Part shown: positions 9,485 through 19,132 of the stretch, piece after piece
How positions within the stretch are numbered: position 1 is the stretch's first letter
How the letters are laid out: the number at the start of each line of letters is the position of its first letter
Assembly (NCBI RefSeq): GCF_017498065.1
Contig: NZ_JAGDFX010000002.1
Span: 62,001 to 126,000 of the forward strand
DNA: 64,000 bases
Direction: 5' to 3'
Source of the DNA: Oceanisphaera pacifica
GTDB taxonomy: Bacteria > Pseudomonadota > Gammaproteobacteria > Enterobacterales > Aeromonadaceae
The notes under the pieces: model-generated
The model's input: only the letters and a program-made list of their open reading frames with translations
Told to the model about the DNA's origin: nothing
Database searches by the model: none
Made by a program: the position numbers and the translations under genes

Positions 9485-9882
9485 GCCGAACAAAGGGGGA
9501 CTCCACCGACACGCTGCGGGGCTAATGACACTCACAGTATCAGCCTACTGCGAACATTTACTGGATGTTCGGTTAGACTGATACTGCTCGTCACGGCGAG
9601 CAAGCTCGCCCCATCTGACTTCAGCACATGACGTCCCTGTCATGTGATGGTCGATGGAGTCACTCCCTTTATCCGGTCATCAGCCACTGAGTCGCCTGTT
9701 AGCAGTCTCATTGACAGCGCAGAGCTCAATAAGAGGCGACTGAGATCGCCTCCCATGACCGTGAAATGCCATGGACGGCATTTCCCGAGCCCGTATGGGC
9801 CAGCTTGCTGGCGTGTATCTTTGTTGGGTAGTGGAACGAATATCCAGTGAATATTCGCAGCCATACCCAGCAAAGATGGCTA
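9485..9882. repeat. Palindromic element family P1 (copy 1) plus serial hairpins
   Basis: Gene-free stretch between slyD and slyX made almost entirely of inverted repeats. The outer arms of a P1 element are at 9485-9511 (GCCGAACAAAGGG start) and 9649-9678 (CCCTTTATCCGG end). Inside are a 52-bp palindrome at 9535-9586 (CAGTATCAG...CTGATACTG), a GGCGAG/CTCGCC hairpin at 9595-9610 and an ACATGAC/TCATGT hairpin at 9626-9645. Further along are GAAATGCC/GGCATTTC near 9761-9783 and a large imperfect palindrome at about 9805-9882 centred on GAATAT/ATATTC. A related copy of the outer arms lies at 47479-47589. The rest of 9411-9965 shows no gene. Confidence 0.8.
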
Positions 9883-9965
9883 GCCCAGTGGCGTGTCGTG
9901 GGAGGTGGCTCAGTTTCCTCTTTTATGCAGATTTTCAATAGAACAAATATTTAGTGTGTTTGGTA

Positions 9966-10184
9966 TTAGTAATGCGGTGGTGGGGGGTCTTCGCCTGAGT
10001 TATCAGCTTGGTTGTGTTGCAAATCTTTAAGCTTATTCACCATAAGATTCAATTGTTCTTTAAGGCGTGCGGTTTCGTAACCCTGAGTAGTAATCTCTTG
10101 GTTTAATTGCTCTATGGTATCGTCTTGAAACGCGAGTCGGGTTTCAAGCTGCTCTAAGCGATTTAAAATATCGTTATTCATCAT
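9966..10184 (-). CDS. slyX: SlyX family coiled-coil protein
   Basis: Protein of 72 residues, almost wholly a coiled coil (LNRLEQLETRLAFQDDTIEQL), ending in the proline-rich PPPPHY tail characteristic of SlyX. The function is unknown, although the gene is nearly always near slyD and fkpA, as here. Its start overlaps the end of the WD40 lipoprotein gene by 11 bp, so the two are probably co-transcribed with slyX second. Confidence 0.92.
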   Translation of the reverse strand: MMNNDILNRLEQLETRLAFQDDTIEQLNQEITTQGYETARLKEQLNLMVNKLKDLQHNQADNSGEDPPPPHY

Positions 10185-11265
10185 TCTCTCTAATAACGGA
10201 GTCTAGACTCCATATTTCACCTAAGCCTGATGAACTTACGCTATAGACTTGGCGGGAGTTTATAAAGGCGACATCAAACACCATGGCGCTGGCGGGGCGC
10301 AGTTGGGTGTGCGTGCCCACTTGCCACCCTTGTAGTAACTGGCCTGTGTCTAGCTGCCATAGCTCTAAGCGGCGAGACGTACTACCAGTAAGTAACTGCT
10401 TGCTATCAGGGTTTAATCGCGCACTCACAAAGGTTTGCCCACGATAAGGCACTTGCAGGCGAGCGGTGAGCTTGCCTGAGGGCAGAGCGTGAATTTCACC
10501 TTGGCCTTGTGCATCGCCGCTAAAGGCAAGTTTGCCCTTTGGCCCGAGCCGAGCCACAGTAATGCTGTTCTCGTGCTGCCATTGGCTCACCACTTTAGCG
10601 TCTGTGGTTTGCCACACTAGCACTTGGCCATCTTGACTGGCGGTGAGTGCATAACGACCATTAGCAGATAAGTCGACGGCATTAATACGATGATGCTTGC
10701 TATCTTGCGCAACCTCGCTGGCCGATTCAGGATTGTCTTGGGCAAAGCGCTCTGTCTGCTGGTGTCCCATAAACAACAAGCGTCGTTGGTTTACAAAGTC
10801 AATAAACTCCACACTGCCATCTTGATAACCCAAGAGTAACTGGCTAGCGTTATTGGCCAGAGCTAGGGCGCGTAATGGCTGTTTCAGTTGATAAAACCCT
10901 TGGTTTTTACCATCAAGCAGCGACCACAAAGCCACTGTTGTCTCTGTGGCTGTTGCTGCATTTTGGTTATCCGGCGAGATGGCTTGCAACAAAATACTGT
11001 CGCTTGGCTCACCTTGGCGCCAGCGGTAAATGGGCTCATTTCCCCCCTTTTGCCACACTTGCACCAAGTTTCCTCCTGCTGCAACCAAGGTAAAGCGGCC
11101 ATTATCGCTGGTATTGGCGGCCACCACAGAGCCATTAGCATAACTATGCTGCTCTTCTGGGCCATCTGCGACGTCGCAGCCCGTGATCAGTAAAAACATG
11201 ACGCATAACGACATTGTTCGCATAAGGTTTAGTATTTTTATGGTTTTAGGCTTTCGCATCACCAA
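10174..11265 (-). CDS. WD40-repeat lipoprotein
   Basis: Protein of up to 363 residues with a lipobox (FLLITGC, Cys30 from the first start; Cys16 if the in-frame Met15 is used). Several WD40-like blades follow, recognisable as repeated ANGRYALTASQDGQVLVWQ-type segments at roughly residues 50-350, enough for one beta-propeller. The residue after Cys is Asp, which in E. coli rules would favour inner-membrane retention. The propeller is probably a periplasmic protein-interaction platform; no partner is evident. It is transcribed ahead of slyX and divergently from fkpA. Confidence 0.78.
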   Translation of the reverse strand: MVMRKPKTIKILNLMRTMSLCVMFLLITGCDVADGPEEQHSYANGSVVAANTSDNGRFTLVAAGGNLVQVWQKGGNEPIYRWRQGEPSDSILLQAISPDNQNAATATETTVALWSLLDGKNQGFYQLKQPLRALALANNASQLLLGYQDGSVEFIDFVNQRRLLFMGHQQTERFAQDNPESASEVAQDSKHHRINAVDLSANGRYALTASQDGQVLVWQTTDAKVVSQWQHENSITVARLGPKGKLAFSGDAQGQGEIHALPSGKLTARLQVPYRGQTFVSARLNPDSKQLLTGSTSRRLELWQLDTGQLLQGWQVGTHTQLRPASAMVFDVAFINSRQVYSVSSSGLGEIWSLDSVIRENDE

Positions 11266-11342
11266 CCTGAAACGTTAGTATAGGTTTGAATTGATAAGCA
11301 TCTCATTTTCTATCGATATTTTCCCCTGTTCTGGAGTAAATA

Positions 11343-12173
11343 ATGAAAAAACTGTTACAAGTCAGTTTGCTGGCCTCTGCGGTATTAGCAGGTTTAAGTG
11401 GTTGTAATGATGAAAAAGCGTCTGCCCCTGCTACAGATGGTGCGCAAACCGCTGTCGAACAAACAGCGCCTGAGCTCAATAGCTTTGAGGCTAAATCAGC
11501 TTATGCCATTGGCTTGTCTATGGGGCGCTACATTGGTTCTACCCTTGAAAAGCAGCAAGAGCTGGGTGTAGAGCTAGATAACGACACTATTTTAAGTGGT
11601 GTACGCGATGGTTTTACCGAAAATGGCCAAATGAGCGACGAAGAAATTCAAACCGCACTCACCGCTTACGATGAGCACATTAATGAGCTGATTGCCGAAC
11701 AGGCTGCAGAAGAAGCCGCCGCCACCCTAAAAGAAGGCACTGAGTTTCTTGAGAAAAATGCCAAGCTTGATGGCGTGACAGTCACAGAGTCGGGTCTGCA
11801 ATATAAAGTGCTTAGCGAAGGTGAAGGCGATAAGCCTAAAGCAGAAGACGTGGTGACCGTTCATTACACGGGTACCTTAGTGGATGGCACCGTTTTTGAT
11901 AGCTCAGTAGAGCGTGGCGAGCCGGCAAGCTTCCCACTTAATCAAGTAATCCCAGGCTGGACCGAAGGCGTTCAATTAATGCCAGTCGGTGCTAAGTATC
12001 AATTTGTGATCCCAGCTGAGCTTGGCTACGGTGAAACCGGTGCCGGTACCATCCCCGGCAACGCAGTCTTAATATTTGAAGTTGAGCTGCTTGACATTAA
12101 AGCGACAGACGAGCCGAAAGCGGAGTCTGACGACGGTGAAAAAGCGGCAGATAAAGAAGCGTCAGCGGAATAA
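11343..12173 (+). CDS. fkpA: FKBP-type peptidyl-prolyl isomerase FkpA
   Basis: Periplasmic prolyl isomerase/chaperone of 276 residues. The N-terminal dimerisation domain (AYAIGLSMGRYIGSTLEKQ near residue 50) is followed by an FKBP domain (VHYTGTLVDGTVFDSS, GWTEGVQLMPVG, IPAELGYGE). Unlike E. coli FkpA it carries a lipobox (LAGLSGC, Cys21, next residue Asn), so an outer-membrane lipoprotein is predicted. The C-terminus is an acidic and lysine-rich tail. A terminator lies directly downstream. Confidence 0.93.
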   Translation: MKKLLQVSLLASAVLAGLSGCNDEKASAPATDGAQTAVEQTAPELNSFEAKSAYAIGLSMGRYIGSTLEKQQELGVELDNDTILSGVRDGFTENGQMSDEEIQTALTAYDEHINELIAEQAAEEAAATLKEGTEFLEKNAKLDGVTVTESGLQYKVLSEGEGDKPKAEDVVTVHYTGTLVDGTVFDSSVERGEPASFPLNQVIPGWTEGVQLMPVGAKYQFVIPAELGYGETGAGTIPGNAVLIFEVELLDIKATDEPKAESDDGEKAADKEASAE

Positions 12174-12198
12174 ATATCGACCGTCTTTACGTATATTT

Positions 12199-12225
12199 AC
12201 GGCGCCTTACGGCGCCGTTTTTATT
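12199..12225 (+). terminator. Rho-independent terminator of fkpA
   Basis: ACGGCGCC-TTAC-GGCGCCGT hairpin followed by TTTTATT. The stop codon of the convergent GIY-YIG gene (12207-12209) lies in the loop. Confidence 0.85.
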
Positions 12226-12560
12226 GTCGTTTGCAGCTCAAGCCATAATGCTTCTTCTTGCAATAAACGTTCTTTTTGGGCTTTAGTGAGGCGTTTAAGG
12301 CGGTACTCAAGCTGTAAGGCAATACGCTGATTTGCCACAGCGCGTTGCCACACTAATAGCGCAGGGCGGCGAGCCCATACATAGCGAGAAGCGCGAGACG
12401 CCTGCTGGTTATGTTCTTTACAGCGTCGCTTAGGATCAAGAGTAATGCCTGTATATAAGCTGCCATCATTACAACGCAATAAATATAAATACCACTGTGA
12501 GGGCAGGTGCTCAGGCGCCGTTAACGGCTGTAACGTGCATTTGGGGTCAAGATCAGGCAT
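12207..12560 (-). CDS. GIY-YIG nuclease family protein
   Basis: Protein of 117 residues with a single GIY-YIG domain of the YhbQ/UPF0213 type. The motif reads WYLYLLRCNDGSLYTGIT (about residues 22-39), followed by the family's RRCKEHN and a C-terminal EYRLKRLTKAQKE helix. Such proteins are predicted single-strand or structure-specific nucleases; the substrate here is unknown. It is convergent with fkpA and divergent from the SIMPL-domain gene. Confidence 0.85.
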   Translation of the reverse strand: MPDLDPKCTLQPLTAPEHLPSQWYLYLLRCNDGSLYTGITLDPKRRCKEHNQQASRASRYVWARRPALLVWQRAVANQRIALQLEYRLKRLTKAQKERLLQEEALWLELQTTIKTAP

Positions 12561-12612
12561 AAACGATGTTGAGAGTGATTAATGTAAGTTGCCATCATAA
12601 CGAGGAGCAGTG

Positions 12613-13323
12613 ATGAATAAAAATAATCTTGGCTCAGCATTGGCGCTGGGTATCACCTTAGCTATTGGCCTTATTTGGGGCGCAAGTTACTTAAAAGACG
12701 CCGTTACACTGTGGAAACAGGCAGATAGGCTGGTGTCAGTAAAAGGGCTAGCCGAGCGAGAAGTGGCGGCTGATCTGGTGTTATGGCCGATAAGCTTTTC
12801 GGTATCAGCTGAAAGTTTAGCAGGTTTATATCAGGCGGTAGACGCGGATAAAAAGAAGATAAGCGCGTTTTTAACGCAAGCGGGCTTTAAAGCTGCTGAG
12901 TTAAGCTTTGCCGCGCCAGTTGTGCAAGATTTGTGGGAAAATCAATACGGCGATCGTCGTCCGCCGCTGCGTTATAAAGCCGATGCCGTCTTGCTGGTAC
13001 GCACCAATCAAGTGCAAAAAGTAAAGCAAACCCAGCCCGAAACCGTGCAATTGGTCAATCAGGGGGTGTTATTAACCCAGCGCTACGAGCATAAAGTGCA
13101 GTATATTTTTACTCAGCTCAACGATATTAAACCAGCAATGATCGCCGAGGCCACGGCCAATGCTCGCCAAGCCGCCGCGCAATTTGCTGACGATGCCGGT
13201 GCCAAAGTAGGCAGTATCCGTTCAGCCCAGCAAGGCTACTTTTCGGTCTCTGATCTAGATTCTTATACCCCAGAAACGAAAAAAGTCAGAGTTGTCACCA
13301 AAGTTGAATATTCACTGGATTAA
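12613..13323 (+). CDS. SIMPL domain-containing protein
   Basis: Protein of 236 residues with one N-terminal membrane anchor or uncleaved signal (LGITLAIGLIWGASYL) and a SIMPL/DUF541 domain (VSVKGLAEREVAADLVLWPISF). The ATG at 12613 is preferred over the adjacent GTG because GAGGAG sits at 12602-12607. SIMPL proteins are periplasmic or membrane-attached and mostly uncharacterised. The stop codon is followed within about 10 bp by intergenic mosaic repeat. Confidence 0.85.
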   Translation: MNKNNLGSALALGITLAIGLIWGASYLKDAVTLWKQADRLVSVKGLAEREVAADLVLWPISFSVSAESLAGLYQAVDADKKKISAFLTQAGFKAAELSFAAPVVQDLWENQYGDRRPPLRYKADAVLLVRTNQVQKVKQTQPETVQLVNQGVLLTQRYEHKVQYIFTQLNDIKPAMIAEATANARQAAAQFADDAGAKVGSIRSAQQGYFSVSDLDSYTPETKKVRVVTKVEYSLD

Positions 13324-13759
13324 AGAGAAAGCAGCGCCAAGCTTTAACTGACAGCTGTAAGCCGTAAGCTGTCAGTTAAAGAAAAACAACATAGCCAACA
13401 TACAGCACGAATTGTTTGGTATACCGCCGTAACCATACATGCAACACCAATGTTTGCATGGTGCAAGAATGTAGAGGCCGCTAACAGACAGCTGTAAGCT
13501 TTCAGCTGTAAGCCGTCAGATAAACCCAAACGGCAATGTTTAATGATAAATGTTTAATGTTTAATGTTTAATGATAAATGTTCAATGGTTAATGAAACAA
13601 AACAAGAAAAACAATCTGCTTGAGCAGAGAACATGCTGCAGCTTATATTTTGGCCCTCTTTGGCCCTATCTCTGCCTTTTAATTAAACATTCAAAATTAA
13701 GCATTCACCATTTTATTTAAAGCTCGGTGTTGGTTTTGGTTTTCGCACAGCGGTCAGCG
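13324..13759. repeat. Intergenic mosaic repeat between the SIMPL gene and truncated dsbD
   Basis: No gene. The block begins with the CAGCGCCAAGC lead module at 13333, then inverted CTGACAGCTGTAAG / CTTACAGCTGTC words up to 13520. About 13535-13610 is an AT-rich run of repeated TTTAATGATAAATG and GTTTAATG words. At 13721-13762 there is a reverse copy of the tacgc module (CGCTGACCGCTGTGCGAAAA on the minus strand) that runs into the dsbD stop codon. A partial REP-like head, GTAGAGGCCGCTAAC, is at 13471. Confidence 0.8.
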
Positions 13760-14233
13760 TTATTGTAAGGCTATCTTAATGGTTTGGGGTGGGTAACATA
13801 AACCTGTGGTGCAACCCTGATAACGTACCTCAACCAAAGCGTCTTGCTCCACGGCGTTAAGCGGTATTTCCAGTGTGAGTTGCTGGTAATAGACCTGACT
13901 TTTACCAAAATATTCATCTTGATGGGGCTTGCCGTTAGGCAAAGTCCAATCACCTAAGGCCGCCTGCTTAGCCGATACCTCAATGGTGTGGCGATATAAG
14001 TAATGTTGTGGTGCGATACTAAAACTTAGTTGTAACTGGTTATTTTTTTGCTCGCTGCTTAATACAAAAGCCTGCTCAACCGGTAAAAAATCTGGTTTTT
14101 TGTTTGAAGTTGTATCAGTGCCCCCTAGCCAGTCAAAAAGTCCAGCCTGTACGGGTAGGATGGCGAACAAACAGGCCAAGGCCAAAGAAGGCGGTACCAG
14201 CTTAGCGGCTAACGGTTGATATTTTGTGAGCAT
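13760..14233 (-). CDS. dsbD: DsbD N-terminal (alpha) domain only; truncated dsbD
   Basis: Protein of 157 residues with a signal peptide and the periplasmic alpha domain of the thiol:disulfide interchange protein DsbD. The AGLFDWLGG and FLPVEQAFVLS starts, the YLYRHTIEV strand and the active-site pair in QGCTTGLCYPPQT are visible. DsbD normally continues with eight membrane helices and a thioredoxin domain (about 570-600 residues); both are absent. The stop codon falls inside a tacgc repeat module, so truncation by repeat-associated deletion is likely. A free-standing functional alpha domain is the alternative. Placement next to fxsA fits the enterobacterial dsbD-cutA-fxsA region. Confidence 0.8.
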   Translation of the reverse strand: MLTKYQPLAAKLVPPSLALACLFAILPVQAGLFDWLGGTDTTSNKKPDFLPVEQAFVLSSEQKNNQLQLSFSIAPQHYLYRHTIEVSAKQAALGDWTLPNGKPHQDEYFGKSQVYYQQLTLEIPLNAVEQDALVEVRYQGCTTGLCYPPQTIKIALQ

Positions 14234-14380
14234 AAATCACCCTTTTAGTTTTGGTTGTTGGTCACTATAGCCTTGGGGTTAATGAATATCACGATAAGAA
14301 AATTTGAAAATCATGTTATTTGTCCCCATATTAGTGACTTCACCCAAAAGCGTGCCACTGTGGCGCAAGATGAGGTTTTA

Positions 14381-14890
14381 GTGGGGAAAGTTTTTTTACT
14401 GTTTGTTGCCGCCACCCTAATGGAAATATTCGTTTTTATTGAGGTAGGCTCAGAAATTGGTGCCTTAAGCACAGTTGCACTTATCGTATTAACGGCGGTG
14501 GTGGGAATCAGCCTAGTGCGCATTCAAGGTTTTCAGACTTTAATGGAAGCCCAGCGTAAGATAAATGTGGGAGAAACACCCGCCCGCGAAATGTTATCTG
14601 GCATGATGCTGGCACTTAGCGGACTTTTATTACTCTTACCCGGTTTTGTCTCTGACATTGGTGGCATACTGTTATTGTTACCTCCGATACGCAACCTCTT
14701 GGTTGAACGTTTTATTAGCCGAGTTAACGTGCAAGGGAGCAATTCTCATCAGGGACATACCTTTGATGGTCACTATCAGAGAACCGATAATAACGAGCAA
14801 CAAGCGCGTTTAGACGAATATCTAAAAAAGTCACAAGATGACGATGGCACCACTTTCGAAGGTGACTTTCAACGCAAAGATGATAAATAA
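14381..14890 (+). CDS. fxsA: FxsA family membrane protein
   Basis: Inner-membrane protein of about 169 residues (E. coli FxsA has 158). The signature segments VGISLVRIQGFQTLMEAQRK and LSGLLLLLPGFVSDIGG are present, with four hydrophobic helices and a hydrophilic tail repeating TFDGHYQR / TFEGDFQRKDDK. The GTG at 14381 with GAGG at 14372-14375 fits the family length; a reading from 14255 adds 42 unrelated residues. FxsA is linked in E. coli to exclusion of phage T7 by F plasmids; its native role is unclear. It lies upstream of groES as in E. coli. Confidence 0.85.
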   Translation: MGKVFLLFVAATLMEIFVFIEVGSEIGALSTVALIVLTAVVGISLVRIQGFQTLMEAQRKINVGETPAREMLSGMMLALSGLLLLLPGFVSDIGGILLLLPPIRNLLVERFISRVNVQGSNSHQGHTFDGHYQRTDNNEQQARLDEYLKKSQDDDGTTFEGDFQRKDDK

Positions 14891-14954
14891 CAGCGGTAAG
14901 CTGTCAGCTTTAAGCTATCAGTTAAAAGATACTCTTTTCTGACGGCTGAAAGCT

Positions 14955-16322
14955 TTAATTGTTCGGTGTTTTTATTTTCCATGGAAAGCGCCAGCATGCG
15001 AAGGTGATAGCCATAATACCGGCTAATAGATTGGCGACTAACATACCTGAAAATAACCCAAGCTCACCCTGCCAAAAGCTGCCTAGCCAGGCTAGGGGCA
15101 GCAGTAGGCCAAATAAGCGAATACCGTTTAGTAAAAAAGAGATACTCGACACGCGTAGCCCATTTAATGCCGAAGCCAACAACATAAAGCAGCCTTGTAG
15201 ACCATAACCTAATGGCACCAAGCGCAGATAAAAAGTGAGATGTTGGCTTACCTGCGCATTGTCAGTAAAGCGCTCGGCCACCCAAGGTGCCAGCAACCAT
15301 AACAGAGCAAACACCAGCAACTGAAAGCCGATAGCAAAGCGCATTGATTGTAATAAGGCCTGTCGACTACGAAGGTGAAGGCCAGCACCGGTGTTTTGTG
15401 AAATAAAAGGGGCGAGCACAGAGCTAAGCGCCATCATAACGATCAGCATGAGCGCCTCTATACGTGAGGCCGCTCCATAAGCGGCCACCACCTCTGTGCC
15501 CAAGCCGGCCAACATCATCATTAACAAAGCCGTGCTCAGCGGGTTCAGTAAGCTGGTAAAAGTGGCAGGAATGGCCACATGTAACAGTGTGCGCCAATGC
15601 GCAAATAACACATCAAGCTGTACCAAAGGCCACTGCAATAGTTGCTCTCGGCGCCATAATAGCCAAAGGCTGACGCAGGTTGCCATTAACCAAGAGCAGG
15701 CTGAGGCAATGGCCGCCCCCTGAATTCCCAATTCAGGGAATGGGCCCAAGCCAAAAATTAATAAGGGGTCAAGCAGGCCATTCACTAGCCCAGCCACTAT
15801 CATAACCAAACTTGGGGTGCGGGTGTCTCCCGTGGCACGAATAGCTGAATTCCCTACCATAGGAAGCACCAACAAGGGCACTGTGAGATACCAAATCAAC
15901 ATATAGTCGTGCAGTAGCACTAATAACGCATCGCTGGCGCCCAATAAGCGAAACAGCGGGTCTATGGTAAAAGCCCCCAGTACCGACAAGGTGCAGACCA
16001 CTAATAATGCCAGCAATAAGCTGTGGCTAGTAAACAAAGCCGCTTTTTGTTGATTGCCAGCCCCCAAGGCTTGTCCAAGGCTTGCAGATAAGCCAGCCCC
16101 CAGCCCCATGGCCAGTGAAATCATCACAAAAGTGACGGCAAAGGTAAAACTGATGGCTGCTAAAGCATCGGTACCCAGCAGGCCAATAAAAAACAGATCA
16201 ATAAGATTAAACGCTTGAATAGCGACAATACCCAACGCCATAGGGCCAGCCATTTTAGCCAGCTGATGATTAATGGGAGCGGTGAGCAGTAAATTCTGTG
16301 ATACCAAAGTTGTCTCGAGCAA
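14955..16322 (-). CDS. MATE family efflux transporter
   Basis: Inner-membrane protein of 455 residues with about 12 predicted helices and the internal two-fold repeat of MATE transporters: MALGIVAIQAFNLIDLFFIG at the start and a similar FTSLLNPLSTALLMMML segment after the midpoint. It is probably an Na+- or H+-coupled exporter of drugs or metabolites; the substrate is unknown. It sits between fxsA and groES, the place held by yjeH in E. coli, while a yjeH homologue occurs at 43.2 kb. Confidence 0.88.
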   Translation of the reverse strand: MLETTLVSQNLLLTAPINHQLAKMAGPMALGIVAIQAFNLIDLFFIGLLGTDALAAISFTFAVTFVMISLAMGLGAGLSASLGQALGAGNQQKAALFTSHSLLLALLVVCTLSVLGAFTIDPLFRLLGASDALLVLLHDYMLIWYLTVPLLVLPMVGNSAIRATGDTRTPSLVMIVAGLVNGLLDPLLIFGLGPFPELGIQGAAIASACSWLMATCVSLWLLWRREQLLQWPLVQLDVLFAHWRTLLHVAIPATFTSLLNPLSTALLMMMLAGLGTEVVAAYGAASRIEALMLIVMMALSSVLAPFISQNTGAGLHLRSRQALLQSMRFAIGFQLLVFALLWLLAPWVAERFTDNAQVSQHLTFYLRLVPLGYGLQGCFMLLASALNGLRVSSISFLLNGIRLFGLLLPLAWLGSFWQGELGLFSGMLVANLLAGIMAITFACWRFPWKIKTPNN

Positions 16323-16395
16323 TAAGCCGCAGGATTATTATGCGCCAAAGCATAGCAAAAGGTGTGCCAGCGGATAAATAAATTTACGCTTTACC

Positions 16396-16423
16396 CTTGA
16401 AGCGGAGAAATTTGTTCCCATAT
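16396..16423 (+). promoter_or_regulatory. Predicted sigma-32 (heat-shock) promoter of groES-groEL
   Basis: CTTGAAG at 16396-16402 and CCCATAT at 16417-16423, separated by 14 bp, against the RpoH consensus CTTGAAA - 13-15 bp - CCCCATNT. It lies about 65 bp upstream of the groES start. Confidence 0.85.
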
Positions 16424-16489
16424 CAAGAGCAGAACATTATTTTGCGGCCAATGGGCCTTAAGTAACAACACTCACTAGGAGAGTTATCG

Positions 16490-16780
16490 ATGAAAATTCG
16501 TCCATTACACGATCGCGTTATTGTTAAGCGTACCGAAGCCGAGTCAAAATCTGCCGGAGGCATAGTGTTGACGGGCTCGGCGGCTGAAAAATCCACCCGA
16601 GGTGAAGTACTGGCCGTAGGCAATGGTCGGGTACTAGACAGTGGTGAGCTTAAAGCTATGTCGGTAAAAGTGGGCGACCAAGTCATTTTTAACGAAGGCT
16701 ATGGTGTAAAAACTGAAAAGCTGGATGGCGAAGACGTGCTCATCTTATCTGAAAACGACATTTTAGCGATTGTCGAATAA
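16490..16780 (+). CDS. groES: Co-chaperonin GroES
   Basis: 10-kDa co-chaperonin of 96 residues; its heptamer caps GroEL. The N-terminal [14 protein letters not shown], the mobile loop (about residues 17-32, [16 protein letters not shown]) and the C-terminal [13 protein letters not shown] are all present. GGAG precedes the ATG. It is the first gene of the groES-groEL operon behind a sigma-32 promoter; groEL follows after 46 bp. Confidence 0.98.
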   Translation: MKIRPLHDRVIVKRTEAESKSAGGIVLTGSAAEKSTRGEVLAVGNGRVLDSGELKAMSVKVGDQVIFNEGYGVKTEKLDGEDVLILSENDILAIVE

Positions 16781-16823
16781 AGCCCCTGAGTTATCTACTT
16801 CATTGACTAGCAAGGAATTATAA

Positions 16824-18467
<1,644 letters not shown>

Positions 18468-18512
18468 TCCCCATGATCGAATGGCTGCAGTGATTTCTGT
18501 TGCCAAACACGA

Positions 18513-18540
18513 AAAGCCGAGCTTAACGCTCGGCTTTTTT
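18513..18540 (+). terminator. Rho-independent terminator of groES-groEL
   Basis: AAGCCGAGC-TTAAC-GCTCGGCTT hairpin followed by a run of T, about 45 bp after the groEL stop. Confidence 0.93.
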
Positions 18541-18631
18541 GTTGGTGTCATCACTTAATGCTATAGTGTGACTCAAGTGCAGCCTGCTTAATTGTCTCTA
18601 ATACTGCGCTCCTTGGTATAAGGAATAAAGT

Positions 18632-19132
18632 GTGAAACTGTTTAGTGGAATCTTGATGATGTTGTTATCGTGGCACACCTTTGCTCATGCTGAGCCTGTG
18701 GTGCTGAGTGTCTACGGCAAAATTCGTATGGATGGACAGGCTTACAGTCAACTGGATTTCACACTTAATGAGTTACAAGCACTAAAACAAGCCGATATTA
18801 CCACTTCACACCCATGGTCTAATGAGCCACGCCACTATCATGGTGTCGATCTTAATGACTTACTTGATAGATTGTTTAGTCAACAAAAGGTGTTGAGCAT
18901 ACAGTTGGAAGCAATTAATGATTTTAGTATTGAAATTGATTGGTCACGCATTGCTTCATACATGCCTATCTTGGCGTGGCAAGAAGATCAGCGGGTGATG
19001 AGCCTGCGTAATAAAGGCCCCTTGTGGCTGATGTTGCCCTTCGATAAAGTCCCAAGTGTACAGCAAGCCGACTTTATACACTTTATGGCTTGGCAACTAA
19101 AAAGTATACGTGTGTATTCGGAGCCACAATGA
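18632..19132 (+). CDS. Periplasmic protein with molybdopterin-oxidoreductase-like fold
   Basis: Protein of 166 residues with a cleavable signal peptide (cleavage probably after HTFAHA). The mature part resembles the sulfite-oxidase-type molybdopterin-binding domain in its HYHGVDLNDLLDRLF and WQEDQRVMSLRNKGPLWLMLPFD segments. It contains no cysteine at all, so the molybdenum-ligating Cys is missing and it is more likely a sensor or binding protein than an enzyme. Its stop overlaps the ATG of the following GGDEF-EAL protein (ATGA), suggesting a periplasmic partner for that receptor. Confidence 0.72.
   Translation: MKLFSGILMMLLSWHTFAHAEPVVLSVYGKIRMDGQAYSQLDFTLNELQALKQADITTSHPWSNEPRHYHGVDLNDLLDRLFSQQKVLSIQLEAINDFSIEIDWSRIASYMPILAWQEDQRVMSLRNKGPLWLMLPFDKVPSVQQADFIHFMAWQLKSIRVYSEPQ

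Noticed and set aside
12207-12560. GIY-YIG protein as part of a homing endonuclease or intron
   Set aside because: It is a complete stand-alone YhbQ-type domain in its own gene, with no intron or split host gene around it.
13760-14233. nDsbD as an unrelated immunoglobulin-like periplasmic protein
   Set aside because: The conserved strand order, QGC...CYPP active site and position next to fxsA identify it as the DsbD alpha domain.
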